64,000 bases of DNA from Thermoleophilaceae bacterium (lineage in GTDB: Bacteria > Actinomycetota > Thermoleophilia > Solirubrobacterales > Thermoleophilaceae): contig JAUJOQ010000001.1 in NCBI GenBank assembly GCA_030447725.1, positions 643,422 to 707,421 of the forward strand, read 5' to 3'. The position numbers and the translations under genes are program-made. This document shows, piece after piece, positions 60,474-64,000 of the stretch. Positions within the stretch are counted from its first letter, which is position 1. Each line of letters starts with the position of its first letter. The notes beneath the pieces were generated by a model that saw nothing but the letters and a program-made list of their open reading frames with translations, searched no databases and had not been told where the DNA came from.

Positions 60474-61735
60474 GGATCGCGGTCGTCGGGGCTGGCGTCT
60501 CGGGACTGGTAGCCGCCCACCGCCTGCACCGCGAGCACGACATCACGGTCTACGAGGCGGGCGATCGTCTGGGCGGGCACTCCAACACCGTGCGCGTGGA
60601 CTTGGCCGAGGAGACCCACTGGGTGGACACCGGCTTCATCGTGCTCAACGACCGCAACTACCCCAACTTCGAGCCCCTTCTGGCAGAGCTGGGCGTGAGC
60701 ACTCAGCCATCGCACATGAGCTTCTCGGTGAGCGACGGCGCCGACTTCGAGTACGCGGGCACGCCCCGGGGGCTGTTCGCGAAGCCCTCGCACGCGGCCA
60801 GCCCGCGCTTCCTGCGGATGGTCGCCGACCTCGCGCGCTTCAACCGCCAGGCGCGCTCGCTGCTGGAGATGGCCCCCGGCGAGGGTCCTTCCCTGCGGCA
60901 GTTCCTCGCCGACGGCGGCTACGGCGACTGGTTCGTGCAGCGTCTGATCGTGCCCCAGGCCGCCGCCGTGTGGTCCGCCGACCCCGATGGGATGTGGTCC
61001 TTCCCCGCGAGCTTCCTCGCGCGCTTCTTTCACAACCACGGCATGCTGGGCTTCACCGGCCGGCCGCAGTGGCGCACCGTGACCGGAGGCTCGCGAACCT
61101 ACGTCGAGGCGATCTCGCGGCCCTTCGCCGACCGCGTACGCCTGTCCGCGCCGGTGCGCTCGGTGACCCGCCGCGAGGACCACGTGGAGATCGCCGCCGA
61201 CGGGTGCGAGACCGAGCGCTTCGACGAGGTGGTGATCGCCGCGCACTCCGACCAGGCCCTCGCCATGCTCACCGACGCGTCCGCGCTCGAGCGTGAGCTG
61301 CTCGGCGCGGTGGGCTATCAGCCCAACGAAGCAGTGCTGCACACCGACGAGCGGCTGCTGCCTCGCCGCCGCGCGGCGTGGGCGAGTTGGAACTATCACC
61401 TTCGGTACGAGGCCACTCCACAAACCAAGCTGACGTACTGGATGAACAACCTGCAGTCGCTCGCGTCGGACACCAATTTCTGCGTGTCGCTGAACATGAC
61501 CGACCAGATCGACCCGGGCAAGGTGATCCGCACGATCCCCTACGCGCATCCCGTCTTCACTCCCGAAGGCGTCTCCATCCAGCGCCGCCACGCCGAGATC
61601 TCAGGCATCGATCGCACCCACTTCTGTGGCGCCTACTGGCGCTGGGGCTTCCACGAGGACGGCGTGGTGAGCGCCCTCAACGCACTCGAGCGCGTTGGCT
61701 CCAGCGAGAGGCTCGCGAGCAGGGCCGCGGCATGA
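60470..61735 (+). CDS. FAD-dependent oxidoreductase (amine oxidase-like)
   Basis: A 421-aa flavoprotein: FAD-binding GxGxxG in VVGAGVSGLVAAHRLHREHD, then YEAGDRLGGHSNTV near residue 25, and WVDTGFIVLNDRNYPNF near residue 47. The C-terminal half has WSFPASFLARFFHNHGMLGF and AYWRWGFHEDGVVSALN. Members of this group are regularly encoded with DUF1365 and cyclopropane-fatty-acid-synthase-like genes and may desaturate or oxidise phospholipid acyl chains. It overlaps DUF1365 by 4 bp (ATGA). Confidence 0.88.
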   Translation: MRIAVVGAGVSGLVAAHRLHREHDITVYEAGDRLGGHSNTVRVDLAEETHWVDTGFIVLNDRNYPNFEPLLAELGVSTQPSHMSFSVSDGADFEYAGTPRGLFAKPSHAASPRFLRMVADLARFNRQARSLLEMAPGEGPSLRQFLADGGYGDWFVQRLIVPQAAAVWSADPDGMWSFPASFLARFFHNHGMLGFTGRPQWRTVTGGSRTYVEAISRPFADRVRLSAPVRSVTRREDHVEIAADGCETERFDEVVIAAHSDQALAMLTDASALERELLGAVGYQPNEAVLHTDERLLPRRRAAWASWNYHLRYEATPQTKLTYWMNNLQSLASDTNFCVSLNMTDQIDPGKVIRTIPYAHPVFTPEGVSIQRRHAEISGIDRTHFCGAYWRWGFHEDGVVSALNALERVGSSERLASRAAA

Positions 61736-62499
61736 CCGCCTCCGCGGTCTACGACGGGTGGGTACGCCACCGTCGCCATACGCCGGTCGAGCATGAGTTC
61801 GCCTACCGCCACGCAATGGTGCTGCTCGACCTCGACGAGCTGCCCGAGGTGCTCGACACGCACCCCTTCTACTCCGCCACCGGCCGGGCGCCCGTGCGCT
61901 TCCGGCGCGAGGACTACATGGGCGATCCCGACCGCCCGCTCGACGACTGCGTGCGCGACCTGGTCGAGGAGCGCACCGGAGCGCGCCCGCGCGGCGCCGT
62001 GCGCCTGCTCACCACGCTGCGCACCTTCGGGCACAGCTTCAACCCAGTCTCGTTCTACTACTGCTTCACGGCCGGAAGCGAGCGCGTGGAGGCGGTGGTG
62101 GCGCAGGTGACCAACACGCCGTGGGGCGAGACGCACTCCTACGTGCTCAGCCGCTCGGAAGAGCACGCCGTGATGAAGGACACGATGGACAAGGTCTTTC
62201 ACGTGTCGCCCTTCATCGGCATGGACAACCGCTACGACTGGCGCGTGACCGAGCCCAACGGCAAGCTCCTGGTTCACATCGACGAGCGCGACGCCGAGGG
62301 CAACGGGGTCTTCGACGCCACGCTGTCGCTGGACCGCCGCGAGCTCACCCGCGGGCGCCTGACTCGGATGCTCCTGCGCTTCCCCGCCACGTCGCTGCGC
62401 GTGGTCTTCCTCATCTACTGGAACGCGCTCAGGCTCAAGCTCAAAGGCGCCCCGTATCACCCCCATCCCAAACGAGATCTCTCGGAGCCGACCGGATGA
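61732..62499 (+). CDS. DUF1365 family protein
   Basis: A 255-aa DUF1365 protein: YDGWVRHRRHTPVEHEFAYR near the start, REDYMGDPDRPLDDCVRDLV, LLTTLRTFGHSFNPVSFYYC near residue 95, and VFHVSPFIGMDNRYDWRV near residue 155. The family is nearly always found between an FAD oxidoreductase and a CFA-synthase-like gene, but its biochemical role is unknown. The start overlaps the previous stop and its own stop overlaps the next ATG (ATGA), consistent with a translationally coupled operon. Confidence 0.92.
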   Translation: MTASAVYDGWVRHRRHTPVEHEFAYRHAMVLLDLDELPEVLDTHPFYSATGRAPVRFRREDYMGDPDRPLDDCVRDLVEERTGARPRGAVRLLTTLRTFGHSFNPVSFYYCFTAGSERVEAVVAQVTNTPWGETHSYVLSRSEEHAVMKDTMDKVFHVSPFIGMDNRYDWRVTEPNGKLLVHIDERDAEGNGVFDATLSLDRRELTRGRLTRMLLRFPATSLRVVFLIYWNALRLKLKGAPYHPHPKRDLSEPTG

Positions 62500-63770
62500 C
62501 CAACACCCTTGCCCGCCGGTTCTTCTTCCGGCTGCTCTCGGGCATCCGCGACGAACGGATCGAGATCTTCGAGCGCGGCCGGCGCTACTCGTTCGGCTCG
62601 CCCGACGCGAAGCTTCACGCCCAGGTCACCGTGCGCTCGCCGCACGTCTACCGGCAGGTGCTGCGCGGGTCCACGGGTCTGGCGCAGACCTACGTGGAGG
62701 GGGCGTGGGAGGCCGATGACCTGGTGGCCCTGGTGCGGATAGCCGCGCGCAACATGGGCCCGCTCGACCGCGCGCGGCACGCGTGGCGGCACGTGCTGCG
62801 CACCGGACAGCACCTGGCCGACATGGTGCCTCACAACGACCCCGAGAGCAGCCGCGAGAACATCGCCGCCCACTACGACCTCGGCAACACGCTCTTCTCG
62901 CTCTTCCTCGATCCCACGATGATGTATTCCTGCGCGCTGTTCGAGTCCGCGGAGATGTCGCTCGAAGACGCACAGCTTGCCAAGCTGGAGCGGATCTGCA
63001 AGCGCCTCGAGCTGGGGCCGGAGGACCACCTGCTGGAGATCGGCACGGGCTGGGGCGCGATGGCCGTGCACGCGGCGTCGCGCTACGGCTGCCGCGTGAC
63101 CACCACCACCATCTCGAAAGAGCAGCACGACATGGCGGTCGACCGGGTGCGCGCCGCCGGGCTCGAGGACCGGGTCGATGTCCTGCTCGAGGACTACCGC
63201 GTCCTCGAGGGCACCTACTCCAAGCTGGTGTCCATCGAGATGATCGAGGCGGTGGGCTGGCAGTACTTCGACACCTACTTCGAGCGATGCTCCGAGCTGC
63301 TCGAGCCCGACGGGCTGATGTTCCTGCAGGCGATCACCATCGACGACCGCGCCTACGAGGGCGAGAAGGCCTCCAAGAGCTTCATAAACACGCAGATCTT
63401 CCCCGGCGGCTGCCTTCCCTCCCTGGAGGTGATCCACCGCTGCCTGGCCGGGCGGACCGACATGCGCACCGTGTGGCTGGACGACGTGACCGCGCACTAC
63501 GGAGAGACCGTGGCGCGCTGGCGGGAGACGTTCCTCTCGAGCGCCGAGCGCGCCGAGGCGCTCGGATACGACCTCGGCTTCCGTCGCATGTGGGAGCTGT
63601 ATCTCTCCTATGTGGAGGCGGGCTTCCTCGAGCGCCGGATCGGCGACGTGCAGATGGTGTTCGCCAAGCCCGAGTGGCGGGGCAGGCTGCCCGAAGGGGG
63701 GCTAGGCCCGAGGCTCGCGGCTGAACATCCGGTCGGAGATCCGGTCGAGAAGGAACGCCGGGCCGCGTGA
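62496..63770 (+). CDS. Cyclopropane-fatty-acyl-phospholipid synthase-like methyltransferase
   Basis: A 424-aa SAM-dependent enzyme of the CFA synthase family. It has an N-terminal accessory domain of about 120 residues, the family segment NIAAHYDLGNTLFSLFLDP and YSCALFESAEMSLEDAQLAK, the SAM-binding LEIGTGWGAMAVHAA near residue 181, TTTISKEQHDMA, and VSIEMIEAVGWQYFDTYF. CFA synthases methylenate the double bond of membrane phospholipid acyl chains; in actinobacteria relatives may instead add methyl branches. The operon with FAD and DUF1365 genes supports a lipid role. Its end overlaps the antisense SDR by 69 bp. Confidence 0.92.
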   Translation: MTNTLARRFFFRLLSGIRDERIEIFERGRRYSFGSPDAKLHAQVTVRSPHVYRQVLRGSTGLAQTYVEGAWEADDLVALVRIAARNMGPLDRARHAWRHVLRTGQHLADMVPHNDPESSRENIAAHYDLGNTLFSLFLDPTMMYSCALFESAEMSLEDAQLAKLERICKRLELGPEDHLLEIGTGWGAMAVHAASRYGCRVTTTTISKEQHDMAVDRVRAAGLEDRVDVLLEDYRVLEGTYSKLVSIEMIEAVGWQYFDTYFERCSELLEPDGLMFLQAITIDDRAYEGEKASKSFINTQIFPGGCLPSLEVIHRCLAGRTDMRTVWLDDVTAHYGETVARWRETFLSSAERAEALGYDLGFRRMWELYLSYVEAGFLERRIGDVQMVFAKPEWRGRLPEGGLGPRLAAEHPVGDPVEKERRAA

Positions 63771-64000
63771 CGCCAGCTTGGCCACGGCGGTCTTGCCGCC
63801 GGGCCCGAGCACCGTACGGTCCTCGCGGATAGCGGCGATCACCTTGCCTGCCCACTCCGACGCGGGCACCTTGTCCCAGCGCGAGGTGTCGAGGTAGCGC
63901 CCGTAGGTCTCCTCGGTGGCATCGAGCATGTCCGTGTCCACGCCGCCGGTGGCCAGGTGCAGGGTGCTGACGCCCGTGCCCTTCAGCTCGCGGCGCAGAG
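63702..64000 (-). CDS. SDR family oxidoreductase, cut by the right window edge
   Basis: The C-terminal part of an SDR: LRRELKGTGVSTLHLATGGV, DTDMLDATEETYGRYL, KVPASEWAGKVIAAIRED and a FLLDRISDRMF end. The helix after the catalytic region (ELKGTGV-S) and the P-G/T-G-x-V-D-T loop are typical of the family. The 5' end and the catalytic Tyr lie outside the window. The stop is at 63702, within the 3' end of the methyltransferase gene. Confidence 0.75.
   Translation of the reverse strand, partial: LRRELKGTGVSTLHLATGGVDTDMLDATEETYGRYLDTSRWDKVPASEWAGKVIAAIREDRTVLGPGGKTAVAKLASRGPAFLLDRISDRMFSREPRA

Overview
The window is GC-rich throughout, tightly packed, and full of GTG/TTG starts and 1-4 bp ATGA/GTGA-type gene overlaps. 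This points to a high-GC actinobacterium. The gene content fits the Thermoleophilia/Solirubrobacterales best: glucosyl-3-phosphoglycerate synthase, a fused E2-E1 2-oxoglutarate dehydrogenase, exported ferritin-like proteins, UdgX and homing-endonuclease-associated repeats. That placement is inference from gene content, not phylogeny. No rRNA, CRISPR array or intact transposase was seen.

Region 1 (1-18.4 kb) is scarred. Intact genes include YceI, a 6TM channel-like protein, a CPA1 antiporter, a DUF429 protein, a patatin-like phospholipase, an AlkZ-like wHTH protein, a Rieske/DUF2231 protein, a nitrilase, AsnB, an alpha/beta hydrolase and PdxH. Among them lie broken copies: a 1,111-bp perfect duplication of most of the patatin gene, a second channel copy with two internal deletions, an MFS gene and a UdgX gene that each lost their middle, and fragments of SIR2-like, LysE and DUF5519 genes. 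The breakpoints I could read share short homologies. Either real deletion/duplication activity or assembly chimerism could explain this.

Region 2 (18.4-33 kb) holds stress and sugar functions: CsbD, a ParB-like protein, a five-gene alpha-glucoside ABC uptake and hydrolysis operon, an RsbW-type kinase facing an STAS antagonist, two tandem exported ferritin-like proteins closed by a strong terminator, GpgS, then a NarL-type two-component system, a second receiver protein and a Crp/Fnr regulator.

Region 3 (33-46 kb): a VKOR-like protein, SDRs, and a 1,357-aa 2-oxoglutarate dehydrogenase protein that carries its own lipoyl and E3-binding domains ahead of the E2 and E1 domains. Next is a tRNA-Asp(GTC) whose 3' half is repeated about 3 kb downstream. 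The repeats bracket a decayed integrative element holding an integrase remnant, a DUF6941-like gene, a frameshifted DUF402-like gene and a secreted CAP-domain protein. Beyond it is a membrane-protein/cupredoxin operon and a PHP-type phosphatase.

Region 4 (46-57.2 kb) is the most coherent functional block: a phosphate and polyphosphate cassette. Two regulators, a full OmpR-type regulator and a receiver-less winged-helix protein, diverge from a PHO-box-like 11-bp direct repeat. The same repeat lies upstream of pstS. It is followed by pstS-pstC-pstA-pstB-phoU-DUF47-ppx, a CHAD polyphosphate-binding domain split across two overlapping genes, a SixA-like phosphatase on the other strand, and ppk1. 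Together they cover phosphate sensing, uptake, polyP synthesis, polyP binding and polyP hydrolysis.

Region 5 (57.2-64 kb): a GH3 enzyme, a saccharopine-dehydrogenase-like reductase, a cyclic-nucleotide-binding domain protein, and a membrane-lipid modification operon (FAD oxidoreductase, DUF1365, cyclopropane-fatty-acid-synthase-like methyltransferase). The right edge cuts an SDR.
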